29,477 nucleotides of DNA. Origin: Chara braunii (taxonomy: Eukaryota; Streptophyta; Charophyceae; Charales; Characeae). The stretch covers positions 1,162,789 through 1,192,265 of the forward strand of contig BFEA01000181.1 of NCBI GenBank assembly GCA_003427395.1, read 5' to 3'. The translations under genes were made by a program, and so were the position numbers. The notes beneath the pieces were generated by a model that searched no databases, was not told the DNA's origin, and saw nothing but the letters and a program-made list of their open reading frames with translations. Of the stretch, positions 18,728-28,336 are shown piece by piece (position 1 is the first letter of the stretch; every line of letters starts with the position of its first letter).

Positions 18728-19262
18728 TCAATCCCTCCGAATGAACTTTCGTAAATGAGAACCAGAAACCCAATTTCGACTGTGTGCCCCATCCATTTCT
18801 TCGATCTCATATGCTCCATGATCTGATTTCCTGACAATGCGATATGGTCCCAACCATCGACTGTCCAACTTTCTTGACCATTGTTTTTCCAGAGAGGAAT
18901 CGTAAAGGAAAACAATATCGCCAATATCGAGGATTAAGCGGCTCAACATACCAAAGATTCGATCGCTTCGGACAAAAAACGCAAAAATTACAAAACTCAA
19001 CAACCATTTGTGTCATTCCTTCCCAGAAGTAGAGATGATGAATCTTCCGTAAGGTAACTCATGCCGATCTGTGACCGCCGGCAACTTCGTCATGTAGTGC
19101 ACCAATCACATCAGGCTGTCTTGTTTTTCCACATACCAGTCTTCTAGGAATGTCATGATCAGACCTTTTGAAAAGATGGTCATATCTGACAACATAATCT
19201 TTATTTTTCAAGCGAACCTCTGGATCCACCTCATTTTCGCAAATTTTCTCATTCAGCCACAA
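18728..19262 (-). pseudogene. Integrase lacking its catalytic core
   Basis: The N-terminal zinc-binding domain is readable: IGALHDEVAGGHRSA provides two His ligands, and after a frameshift near 19,078, HHLYFWEGMTQMV and FCNFCVFCPKRSN provide the two Cys ligands. Within about 30 bp the frame moves to LILDIGDIVFLYDSSLEKQW, DSRWLGPYRIVRK and GAYEIEEMDG, the integrase C-terminal domain, ending in a stop at 18,728. The entire D,D-35-E core, normally about 150 residues, is absent. The junction lies at about 18,935-18,960. This internal deletion alone would abolish integration. Confidence 0.9.
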
Positions 19263-19738
19263 CTCAATCTTCTCATAGGTTCATCATACTCATTTTTACA
19301 AAAGGCTTCTCTGATTTCACTGCTTTCCCCTTCTTCTGACATCATCTTAAGACGATTCTCCTGAATCAAGGAATTCACGAGAAATAACAGATTTATACAA
19401 GTTTTAGAGACTTTATCAACTTGCTCATGACCTCCCTCGATTGTTAGAGGTTCATCTAAGATGTTGACTGAGTCGGATAATGCTAAACTTATCATTTGTT
19501 CCGCAGTTCTTTCCCCCAATGGAACCTCTTCAACAAAATTTTCGCCCGTTACCAATTCAGAACGTACCAGATAAGAATTTGGTGCGTTCCAAATAAATTT
19601 TCCAGATCGAGACGAAACATCTTCCAAATAGCTTATAAAATTAATAGTCAAACGATATTCCTCCTTATCCAAAAAGTTATCCATAGGGATCGAGTCTTTT
19701 GCGTGGTCCTTAGATGAATCCCATTCAATTGAACTCAA
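19253..19738 (-). pseudogene. Pol connector between RNase H and integrase
   Basis: A 161-codon open segment, MSSIEWDSSKDHAKDSIPMD through YDEPMRRLSCG, lies between RNase H and the integrase zinc finger. Regions such as EYRLTINFISYLED and FIWNAPNSYLVRSELV look like genuine protein. I recognise no enzyme motif. It matches the tether expected in this gypsy group. It ends in a stop, and the reading then continues in the same direction toward the integrase N-terminus. Confidence 0.6.
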
Positions 19739-19747
19739 TCCATAGGC

Positions 19748-20224
19748 TCAGTTTTGTGTACCCGAGATACGCTCAATCTCAAAATCAAACATCCAAATGT
19801 ACGTTAACCAACAAGCAATGGTAGGAACCGAAGGAGAATAATTTCTCAGTGATTGAGCCAAATTTGTTGGATCCACTCTCAACACAAATCGCCTGCCAAA
19901 TACATAATTCTTAAATGTACGAAAACAGTGAAGGACAGTCAATGTTTCTTTCTTGAATTCAGAATAACTACGCTTGGTCATATTCAAAGTCCAACTTTCA
20001 AATCTTAACGGTCGTTCTCGACCCCCCTCATCTTTTTGAATCAAGACACCACCCAAGGTCGTAGGCCCCGCGTCTGTCTCCAATATGAAGGGTCGATTTG
20101 GATCATTGTCAAAACAAGGAGCACAGAGAATCATCCCACCTTGTCGAAATGCAACCTTCATGTCATCCACTGTTGCCTGTTGCTTGGGTCCCCATTCCCA
20201 ATCCTGATTTTTGGATATCAATTT
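19748..20224 (-). pseudogene. Gypsy RNase H
   Basis: The open segment contains RPFILETDAGPTTLGGVLIQ, with the first catalytic Asp in ETDAGP. RYSEFKKE-type (here RSYSEFKKETLTVLHCFR) and FVLRVDPTNLAQSL motifs follow, with an SGTQN end. This is the usual RNase H fold of Ty3/gypsy pol, which degrades the RNA of the RNA-DNA hybrid. It ends in a stop at about 19,750, after which a separate connector frame begins. Confidence 0.93.
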
Positions 20225-21260
20225 CCTCAGGTGTTCTACCCTCGCTGCAAACCTTCTGATAAAAATGTTACAAAACCCACAGGTCCCAAAGAAGCTCCGT
20301 ACATTCGTGATAGATTTGAAAGGCGTCGGTCATTCCAAAATTTTGTTTGTCTTCTTTGCATTTGGTCGACGACCCTTCTCATCACATAAAAATCTCAAAA
20401 TTGTCGCATCGCGCATGCAGTGTCTGGATTTGACACCGCTAGCTGTGAGGTTGTATTCCTTGAGCTTTCGCAAAACCTTTTCCACATCGCGTACATGTTC
20501 CCAGACAAACTTACGAATATCTGGTAACACCTCTGCCTCATCCTTCCCACGAGGTTCTAGAATAGTCAAATCATCGATATATGGTGAGGTCACATCAGGA
20601 CAGAGTGGCTGCATAATCCTCATTATATACCGCTGTACAATAGCGACGACATTTGTCCAACCTTGAGGTGCTGAACACATATGAATCAATCCCCTAAGCG
20701 TATGCATTACCGTCATTGGTCTGTCTGTTGTATACAAGGGGAATTGATCGTAACCATAATATAAATCAATCAATGTTATGATGGACCTACCTGCACATGA
20801 TTCTGATAGTAGGTTTGCATACGGAAGTCCACCTGCATCTTGAATTGTCACTGCATTTAACCTTTGCAGGTCTTGGACCCATCTGACGACGTTGTTTGGT
20901 GTAATAAAACAGAACCAAGGAGATGCATATGACCCATAAGAATAATCTGCTACTTTTGTCTGGATCTTCCCATCCAGATACTCGATCACTTTTCGGTGAT
21001 CATCTTGATTCAGATACCGCAAACCTCTTACGTTTCATGACTCATATGGTACTGTATGTATCCTGATCATCGGAATCATATCAACATCCGATCTTCCTCG
21101 TTCTTTATCGCCAAAGGCATATGCAAGATGTATGTCCTTTAAAGTACTAATGATGAAGTCAGTCTCTGCCTTAGTAAGAAATTCATCATCTTCAATGATC
21201 ATTTCCTTGATTTCATCTTTCGTTAATCGACACGACCCCTCTTCTGCCTTTATCTTCATC
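20225..21260 (-). pseudogene. Gypsy reverse transcriptase
   Basis: An N-terminal piece (21,259-21,035) includes DDEFLTKAETDFIISTLKD. It runs across a TGA (after PYES, replacing a Trp codon) into the open segment 21,022-20,330. There the fingers/palm motifs YASPWFCFITP, VQDLQRLNAVTIQDAGGLPY, IITLIDLYYGYDQFPL and CSAPQGWTNV lead to the catalytic YIDD at 20,581-20,570. The thumb follows with FLCDEKGRRPNAKKTNKI, then another Trp-to-TGA change after KILE. All catalytic aspartates are kept. Length and motif order match Ty3/gypsy RT. Confidence 0.95.
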
Positions 21261-21649
21261 GTCTTGATCCACTCTCTCCTCTTTGTAATAAACTTATTGG
21301 TCCTGAGTGATCAAGACATACACATATTGCGTTTTTACTCCTACTTTTTTATGTTTGCGCTTCAATCCCGTGGTCAGTTTCCGTCCTCTGAAAAAGGACC
21401 CTGCTTAGATGCAGGAGTAACCAGCGTGCTTGCTTCTTGGGGTGCGTCCAGTCGATACGTTAAAATCATATTCCCCGCACCTCCTACATCAGATATCACA
21501 TCGGTTAATGTTTAAACCAATCCCGGATCAACTGAGGATTCTGTCGAAAAAAAATCTATTGCTTGCGATATATTGGGCAAGGCAATAAAAAATTCCCTTG
21601 GCTCCTCATAACCATCAAATGACTCTTTCTTCCTCCTTAGCCTTTCAAA

Positions 21650-22064
21650 TTATGAGAAAAAGTAAGATCCTGGATTAAGACGATTCCTGAAATTTGCTGG
21701 CCCTGTGTTTTCACATTTCCTCACTTCATAATATCCACGTACACGGTCACATAGGGCGACAAACATTGAGCCATCATGTTTATTGATGATAATGCTCTCT
21801 GTTCGACAAAAAAACGATCTACCCAGTAATACCTCGTGCTCAACTCTGGGTAAAACATAAAAGTAGCTTCGAGCTTTTACCTTCCCGACCGTGACTGGCA
21901 GTGCCGTAGAAGAGAGTTGATCCGCTCGCTCCTACTAGGAATCCAGTGTCGGATCGATTGCTCCTGATCCCTGCCTCAATTGCTTCTCTTTCTCATATAA
22001 TATTCATCTTTGCACCATTATCAACAAGAGCAGAGAACTCACCATGTCCAACGTGTACTTTTAG
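21650..22064 (-). pseudogene. Gypsy aspartic protease with altered active site
   Basis: KVHVGHGEFSALVDNGAKMN includes the active-site region, but the usual D-T/S-G triplet reads D-N-G (codons 22,022-22,014). A TGA follows at 21,995-21,993. Further on, VEHEVLLGRSFFCRTESII carries the hydrophobic-hydrophobic-G flap-end motif of retropepsins (LLGR), and NKHDGSMFVALCDR completes the domain. A frameshift lies near 21,902. The enzyme would normally cut the gag-pol polyprotein. This copy could not. Confidence 0.85.
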
Positions 22065-23053
22065 AAGCCAAGTGGCAAGACGTCGCCAATCCATTTTGTT
22101 CCTGCGGGTGCCCAACTGGCTTCTGGAGGAATAATATCTCCAATCTTGCAGTCATTACCTTCTTTCGCGTCAATCGCTGCTTGGGCTCGTCGTAAATTTT
22201 TGGAGATGCTGCCAAAAATTCATTCAGAGTGATTAAGTCACGCTGATTCTCCAAAATACGATCAACAATTTGTTCAATGTCAATCCCTTTTTCAATAGGG
22301 ATTGTATAAACATTCTTCTTTCGTCGAGGTTCCTCCTCCTCGACTACTTCTTTCTCTTTCTCAGTATCATGCTCAGAAGCACGCTGTTTCGTCTGCCGTT
22401 CATCTTCAGCACGCAATCTCTCGTCCTCTTTCTCTGAGTCGTTTTCCTCTTCATCTGGGATAAGGACTTCCTCGACTGGTTCCTTGGACCTTCCCTATGT
22501 TGCTGTTTTCTTACTTAGTGCCCTCCGGGTTCTTCGTGCCTGTCGTAATGTTCGGAGCCATTCGTTTGAAAACTGGTCGTGACATCAAAGTAGCAGTTAT
22601 GGGTCTTGGACCATGTGAAGACTCTGGTGCCGTAGAAGGAGTATTGTCTGGCCTATCCCATCCACCGAATAGATATACATTAGGAAGGCCTGACCATTCC
22701 TCATCCATGTCGAGGCATAGTTGGACAATCGAGTCTCGGTATTGTCTCATTTTCTCCGTAACTTTCGTTGTTCTCTGAATAAAGGTCTTTCCTCGTTCTG
22801 TCAATTCTCCCAATTCTATTTCTAAATCATCAATCTGCAAAGATTGAAATGCCTCTTCTAATTGGAAAGACTCTTCCTCTTCAGGCGAGACCAGCTTGAA
22901 AGTGACCGGTAGGCTGCGTCTCATTTGTCTGAAGGCCTCCTTCTTGATACCTCCCTCGATGTTGGGGTCGATAAAATTATCGTTGAAATCGAAGACCTCA
23001 CCGCGAATAGTAGTAAATACGATTTCGCCAGCCTCATCCTTGGCGAGGATCTG
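22065..23053 (-). pseudogene. Gag-protease linker region
   Basis: An open piece (23,053-22,511) carries an acidic segment (SPEEEESFQLEEAFQSL) and a TERGKTFIQRTTKVTEKMRQ stretch. A second piece (22,416-22,080) has a charged Arg/Glu-rich start and then YTIPIEKGIDIEQIVDRIL and LITLNEFLAASPKIYDE. Such a segment precedes the protease in this gypsy group as I recall it. The function of the linker is not known to me. Frame breaks occur near 22,500 and 22,090. Confidence 0.7.
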
Positions 23054-23095
23054 ACAAAATCGCATGATGTGTCCCTTTTGATCACAGTACTTACA
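23054..23095 (-). pseudogene. Gag CCHC zinc knuckle
   Basis: CKYCDQKGHIMRFC fits C-x2-C-x4-H-x4-C exactly, with the first Cys codon starting at 23,095 and the last ending at 23,054. In gag proteins this knuckle binds the element RNA. It is preceded by a Gln/Gly/Pro-rich stretch and followed by an open segment to 22,511. Confidence 0.93.
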
Positions 23096-23284
23096 TGTGA
23101 AGTCTTTTGCCCAATTTTCTCGTCCCCCAGAATTTCCTCGGCCTTATCCTCGTCCTCCTTCAGGCTGTTGCTGACTTGGTCTGGGTTGGGATTGCTCTGG
23201 TTGAGTTTGGCTATTTTTGTCATTTCCACCATTGCCCCCATTCTTAATGATTCTTTCCCTGTTTCTTGGAAGTCCCCTGACCTC

Positions 23285-24125
23285 CTCGAATCTAATTTAA
23301 GGTTTTTCTTTCATCTTTCGTCAAATTTTTCGGAGGTTCTTTCTCTTTACTTTCACTTTCGCTGTTGCTTTCAAGAGAAACCTCTTTCCTTTTCCTTCTG
23401 CTTCCTTTTGCCTTAACCATCATTAACTCCAACTTCAAACGTTTTCCACGCATATCAGTCATCATTTCCTTCATTTCTGACAGGGTTTTGAACACTTCAC
23501 GATCCTTATCTTTACCCACATCCTCCTTTTCCCGATCCTCCTTCCGTCGCTTCAACAATCGATAAAGCATTTGATCAAAACTCCCTGCCAAAATATTGGT
23601 TTTCATTTTTGGCCAATCATATTTCCCTTGCATATCCTTCATCAACTCTCTTTGCTTGACCTCTAATAAATTGTCCAGAAAGATAAGACATTTGTCCTTA
23701 TCTGGCAAATATGGTATCAATCGAGCAACCCTTTCGAATTCCGTTAGGAATTGTCTGGTTTATCCAAATTTTCGCCGGACAATTTTTTGAAGATCTGCTA
23801 AATCCAACAGTCGATCTCCCAACTAATATTTATCCAACAGTTTTTCTTCAAATTCAGCCCACTCCTTAGACGCACTCACCAAGGTCATCAACTCGTTATA
23901 TTCCACCTGGCAATATCATTTCACCTTCTGTAACATATCTGCTTTTGTCCATTCCCGACAACTAGTTAATTGCTCAAACTTCTCAATCTAACCAGATGAG
24001 TTGTTGTCGTCAAACGAAGGTATTTTCACTTTTGGAAGCTGATCCCGTTGCATGTTCGATTCTTGAATTGCCTTGGCCAATTCTCTGATGTCATTTCTCC
24101 TTTCATCGCCATGTCCGTCAGACAT
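23285..24125 (-). pseudogene. Gypsy gag, capsid region
   Basis: The region opens with MSDGHGDERRNDIRELAKAI, then PKVKIPSFDD, IEKFEQLTSCREWTKADML, and EYNELMTLVSASKEWAEFEE. This gives the pattern of a retrotransposon capsid-like gag. An uninterrupted piece (23,720-23,292) covers PYLPDKDKCLIFLDNL and ends in a long Lys/Arg/Glu-rich, probably coiled or disordered, stretch (about 23,300-23,560). Four stops occur before 23,760, for example after DDNNSSG, DMLQKVK and EKLLDKY. Confidence 0.85.
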
Positions 24126-24313
24126 CTTCAGTGACACAGGGAAAATAACATCACACATCCATATTTTAATAAAATTTTCCTTGTTTTCCTAACTCTGTAA
24201 AATTTCACTGGCCTTTCATCTGGAAACAAAAACAAAAACAAGCCATGGTTGTAATTTTTTTTAATATTTTCTTACCCGAGTGTCGTTCCGCCAGGGACAA
24301 TGGTAGTTTGTCG

Positions 24314-24333
24314 TTATTCCCGGCAACGGCGCC
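24314..24333 (-). promoter_or_regulatory. tRNA primer-binding site of the gypsy element
   Basis: The minus strand reads TGGCGCCGTTGCCGG, complementary to a tRNA 3' end that finishes CCGGCAACGGCGCCA. Such a site primes minus-strand DNA synthesis and lies immediately inside the 5' LTR. This sequence is a well-known plant gypsy type (tRNA-Asp is my recollection). It sits about 190 bp before the gag start codon. Confidence 0.85.
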
Positions 24334-24336
24334 ACC

Positions 24337-25021
24337 TGTCGAGCGCATCGGCCCCCGCGCGAGCGAGGGCCCTCCCGACCACGTCACGCAAGAGTTACAC
24401 AATAAAACAAAACACGGAGACAACTTGGGGACGACGTGAAATAGTTTCCGCGAGCCGTCGAGGCGGTGGGTGGTCGCATCGTCCCTTCGTCGTTCTAGCC
24501 GGGTGCGCCAGCTTGTACATCCCATGGTCCCCTACGACATGATAGGTTCCCGCGGGGCATAAGCTTGCTTCCCTAAGGGGCTGTCACCACCCTTAGGGGT
24601 GTATCCCTACTGAGCTACTGACCCACTTTTACATGAAGTTGCAGAGGTGGGTCATCCGAGGGCGTTCGTACGCACGCTGTAGTATATGTATACGTGATTA
24701 AACGCCTGTTGAACCCGGACGCTATCCGTTACTTAGGGCGTTGATCTCCTAAGGATGAAACATATGTCGGTCGACTAGAGTGGTTTCAATCAAGTATAGA
24801 AACCAACAACAACTTGTCCCTAGTCCCTTGCACACAATCTTCTCATTCAAATATAGATATATACGTAATTTATTCAAACGAAATCACCAAATATAATACA
24901 CACGAAGTCACTCTTTCAAATCAACCAGCTCAACAATTATAGCACAACTTTTTAATAAGTTTGGTCTGACGAAAAGGGTCATGCTATCGTGCTTTTCTAC
25001 TTGTCGTCGATATGGTCGACA
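24337..25021 (-). repeat. Candidate 5' LTR of the gypsy element
   Basis: One end is well placed: on the plus strand TGTCGA starts at 24,337, two to three bases outside the primer-binding site, giving the expected CA end on the minus strand. The far end is uncertain. TCGACA at 25,016-25,021 mirrors the first end exactly (about 685 bp), but CGACA at 24,534-24,538 would give about 200 bp. It contains a CCCTAAGGG/CCCTTAGGG hairpin at about 24,572-24,600. The other LTR was not found, so this boundary is a guess. Confidence 0.35.
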
Positions 25022-25458
25022 CGTAATTTTTCTTTTTCAAGGCTTTTAAGCTAAAGTCATCCTTTTTCCAAGTCTGAATTTTGAACAATATCGTGCCTAC
25101 GGAAGCTTGCCATGGTTAACTTCTGCAAGTAATACCACTACTACCATGTAGATCAACAAGTGATATGGTTCCTGGTCGAAGTTTGAACTCTCGGTTCGAT
25201 CCCATCTCCGCTATCGTCTTCTTCTTACTTCTGACATGCGTTTTTATGCATGTGGTTACTCCTCAATACATAAGCATGATAGTGCCATCATCGGGGTAAT
25301 CCAGATACTATCCATCCGATGGTCCTATCTACATAATGTGTTTTTGTTTTGTTTTTTATGATTACCTCGTGAAGTCATAAGTCCTATGACTTCCTCAACA
25401 GGACGAGTTAATGCGTAAGTGTTATCTGAAATTCAAGTTGGATATCAGAAAACAGTGT
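25022..25458. other. No gene or repeat recognised
   Basis: Mixed-composition sequence between the candidate LTR and the minus-strand ORFs. No family motif, long open frame or repeat was seen. Confidence 0.5.
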
Positions 25459-26045
25459 TTATCCCAAGTAGATCTGCCGTCCTCCGCGCGCCTGAGTCTC
25501 TAATGAATCCAATCGCGCAAGCTCGCTGTCATCGAAGGTTAGGGTAGTCCTCCGTCCACCTCGCATGACTCTAATAATTTGAGTGTCATAGAAAAAGTTC
25601 ATCCGTGAAGCTAACCTCCAAACGATGACTCGCAAAGGCCGACTAGTAAGTCCAAATAAATGTCGGGTCTCTGTGTTCTGGATCCGGACGACGCCGAAGC
25701 GTCTGCCGGACGAGATAATCCTGATACTCACAATGACTTGAGAGAGCGGGAGAGACATTGGAGATTACTCGCACGATGAAAATATAATGTGTATCCATAA
25801 AACTCCTCGGGAGTTCGAGTCATGTTAGCCCGAAAATCCGCGCGAGTGCTAGGGAAAAATCCCTCTCCATTTCGGAGTAGGCCGATGAAGCCGATCCACT
25901 TCGTGGGAGAATCATCTCGAACTCATAAAAGTTGCTCTGCTCCTCTGATGAGATCGTCCTTAAGTGTATCGGGAACCAGTAGGTACCTCGGTATGGTCAT
26001 GTCTCGTCGAGCTCCAAGCATCTGCGTGTCAGAACAAAACTCCAT
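25459..26045 (-). pseudogene. Unrecognised ORF B, broken by one stop and one frameshift
   Basis: I do not recognise the protein. From an ATG at 26,045 the minus strand reads MEFCSDTQMLGARRDMTIPR, LLVPDTLKDDLIRGAEQL, a single TGA (25,925-25,923, where CGA would be one base away), WIGFIGLLRNGEGFFPS and YGYTLYFHRASNL. A frame change near 25,757 leads to MSLPLSQVIVSIRIISSGRR and RVIVWRLASRMNFFYD, ending at 25,459. Together they would give about 195 residues. Base use is balanced and unlike the AT-rich psaJ insert to its left. The L-x-F-x-R ... R-V-x-V-W ... R-x-x-F-F pattern resembles that of ORF A. An intron instead of the frameshift is possible. Confidence 0.55.
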
Positions 26046-26111
26046 CAATTGAGTAATCGTTCTATAAGTCCGTCCTCTTCATTTTGCCATGCATACTCTG
26101 AGGATTTATAG

Positions 26112-26373
<262 letters not shown>

Positions 26374-26379
26374 AATCAG

Positions 26380-26811
26380 TCAACTTTTCGCCCGTAATCG
26401 TCTTGTGTGATATACGTCAAAGAAAGAATCCTGTCGTTTGCTTAACCAAAGTACGGTACGAACGAAAGTCAACCTTATCTCAGGAATTTCATTTATTCGA
26501 GGGTTTATCTCATATGGTTGCATCACCACTAAGTTCATATTGACGAAGTCGCGATCAAGCAGTGATGGCGCAAACTCGTAGTGAAGGATGCCCAGTCCGG
26601 TTCTTGATCTGAAAATGAGTCGTCTATGAGGGTTCCGCGAACTGGCATCCCAAAACTGTGGAACATCCTCCTCATAATATAATTCATCCGGATTGAAGAC
26701 GCCTCGTCCTACTCTCTCCAATCTTTCTCCATTACGTCTTGAGGACTCGACCCATTCTGCCGCTACGTTACGATTGCGAAAAATGTGACAGACCATCGTC
26801 CCGGATGCCAT
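26380..26811 (-). CDS. Unrecognised ORF A
   Basis: A 143-codon open frame begins MASGTMVCHIFRNRNVAAEW and contains VGRGVFNPDELYYEEDVPQF, HRRLIFRSRTGLGILHYEF, NLVVMQPYEINPRINEIPEI and FVRTVLWLSKRQDSFFDVYH, ending RRLRAKS. I do not recognise a family. Composition is ordinary and not low-complexity, which supports genuine coding ancestry. The stop lies about 10 bp from the psaJ insert, so the C-terminus may have been truncated by that insertion. The order L-x-F-R, hydrophobic strand, R-T-V-x-W, R, F-F-D at similar spacing suggests kinship with ORF B on the same strand. No signal peptide or membrane helix is apparent. Confidence 0.5.
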   Translation of the reverse strand: MASGTMVCHIFRNRNVAAEWVESSRRNGERLERVGRGVFNPDELYYEEDVPQFWDASSRNPHRRLIFRSRTGLGILHYEFAPSLLDRDFVNMNLVVMQPYEINPRINEIPEIRLTFVRTVLWLSKRQDSFFDVYHTRRLRAKS

Positions 26812-28015
26812 CTGGAATGGAAGACGAGAGTAGTTATGTTAAAATCTCTGCTACTGAGTATTATTCATGCATCTTTCTTCCTTTCAGTTCGTGCTTCTTC
26901 TGACACGGCCATCCGCGATAAGAGTGACTAACTGCACTCTGCTTAAACTAATATGACATGAACTTGGCTGTGTATGGCACCAGTTCCCCACGCGTCAGTG
27001 ACTCTTATTACGGCCACCAAAAAAGTATACTACAGTCGTTCTTCGTTACACGAGGCGCACAGTAATTCTAGAGGCCTTTTCGTGAATATACGCCTATCCT
27101 TCCCCTAGGAGGTGGTCTGGGATACCCCTCGTCCTCGCCCGAGAGGACCTCGGATCTCAGAAGTCGGGCTGGCTCCACCACATCAGCATGGTACCCCCCC
27201 GCAAAGCGGTCCACTCCGAGTCGATACCAAGGCCGGCCCCTAAGGCAACGAACCCCCGCCTCAGATGCCTCCTAAAAAAAAAAAAAGGAATCTATCACGG
27301 TGAGCAAACGACCTCTTGCCGCCTGACGTCAAGGACAACTTAGACGAAGAATGCAGTGATCACAGAAGGAAAAGTCATTCAGACGGACGGGCATTGACGG
27401 AGATTGTCATTCGAGAACGAACCGGTGACCTTGGAAAAAATCTATGTCCATTCAGACTTTTCTTCTTAGTGATCGTTTTTTTTTTTTGTCGTCGGTTTTT
27501 TTTTTTTTTCCAACACATAGCGAGATTACGAGATTCATATAAGCCACACCTGCAGTCAAATCAGACGACAAGTTCAACAAAAGAAACAGTGCAAACCCAA
27601 ACTCAGGTCAGACTCACATTCACACGCGCCAACACATTTTCTCTACCTTTCAGTGAACATTCAAAGAACAGGGTTGAGCAAAGTGTGGGTTCACTCATGC
27701 GTGAAAGAGTCTGAGTCAAACTGACTGTTCATTGACCTTGAGTGAAGTTGTACGGCATACTCAAAAAGACCGTATAGAATTACGCCCCTTTTGATGAGAA
27801 GGTAGTCGTCCCCAGTCGTCAGCAAAGTGATCTACACAACTCACTTGCTGCGACCACCTGCCACAACACCCCCTCACTTACTTTTCAGTAAGCGTAGATG
27901 CCAATTGCTTCCGTCATCACCACATTACTGCGCCGTTAAGTCCACGCTACCTCAAAATACACCACTCTAGTAGCACCCTCACTGCGCTAATGCCCAGTTG
28001 CTGCTCAACGCAAAA
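26812..28015. other. No gene recognised
   Basis: Mixed-composition DNA. It contains short T runs at about 27,478-27,510, an A13 run near 27,273 and a block at about 27,600-27,750 with several CACTCA/TGAGTG motifs, including one TGAGTCA. A plus-strand frame at 27,316-27,714 crosses the T runs and has no recognisable domain. Confidence 0.5.
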
Positions 28016-28290
28016 ATACCACCGACACCGCCGTAAATCTTATGTCATCGTTGTAAAAAATTCGGCAGTGTTTCACCACTACTACCGTCAAATTTAGTGC
28101 CGCTGCCGCAAAAATTCGGCAGCACTTCTGTACCACCGCCGTAAAACCTGCGTCGCCGCCCCAGAAATTCAGCAGCACTTCCGTACCACCGTCGTAAAAC
28201 CTGCGTCGCCACCGCAGAAATTCGGCAGCCCTTTCATACCACTTCCGTAAAACCTGCGTCGCCGCTGCCCTGTCACTGTAAAATTTTGGC
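28016..28290. repeat. Minisatellite, about 53-bp units
   Basis: Units of the form TACCACCGCCGTAAAACCTG, CGTCGCCGCC and AGAAATTCGGCAGCACTTCC repeat about four to five times. The three best units start near 28,131, 28,184 and 28,237, and the outer ones are more diverged. The minus strand shows a repeating open frame that follows from the unit being nearly frame-compatible. Confidence 0.85.
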
Positions 28291-28336
28291 AGCACGTCCC
28301 CACTGTAGTGGGAAAATGGCAGGCCAAAATTAGTAA

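Larger units (their letters stand above)
18728..24125 (-). pseudogene. Ty3/gypsy LTR retrotransposon gag-pol, defective
   Basis: Reading down the minus strand, the domains follow Ty3/gypsy order: gag, CCHC zinc knuckle, aspartic protease, reverse transcriptase, RNase H, and integrase after RNase H. The gag start MSDGHGDERRND is set by the ATG at 24,125, about 190 bp past the primer-binding site. All domains appear on one frame-shifting line with multiple stops, several of which replace Trp codons. The integrase catalytic core is missing. The copy is therefore dead, though its proteins are still easily read. The nearest style I remember is charophyte and bryophyte gypsy elements, a memory-based impression only. 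Confidence 0.93.

Noticed and set aside
27316-27714. Plus-strand frame of 132 codons
   Set aside because: It contains Phe runs from T homopolymers and no recognisable motif. Composition does not support coding.
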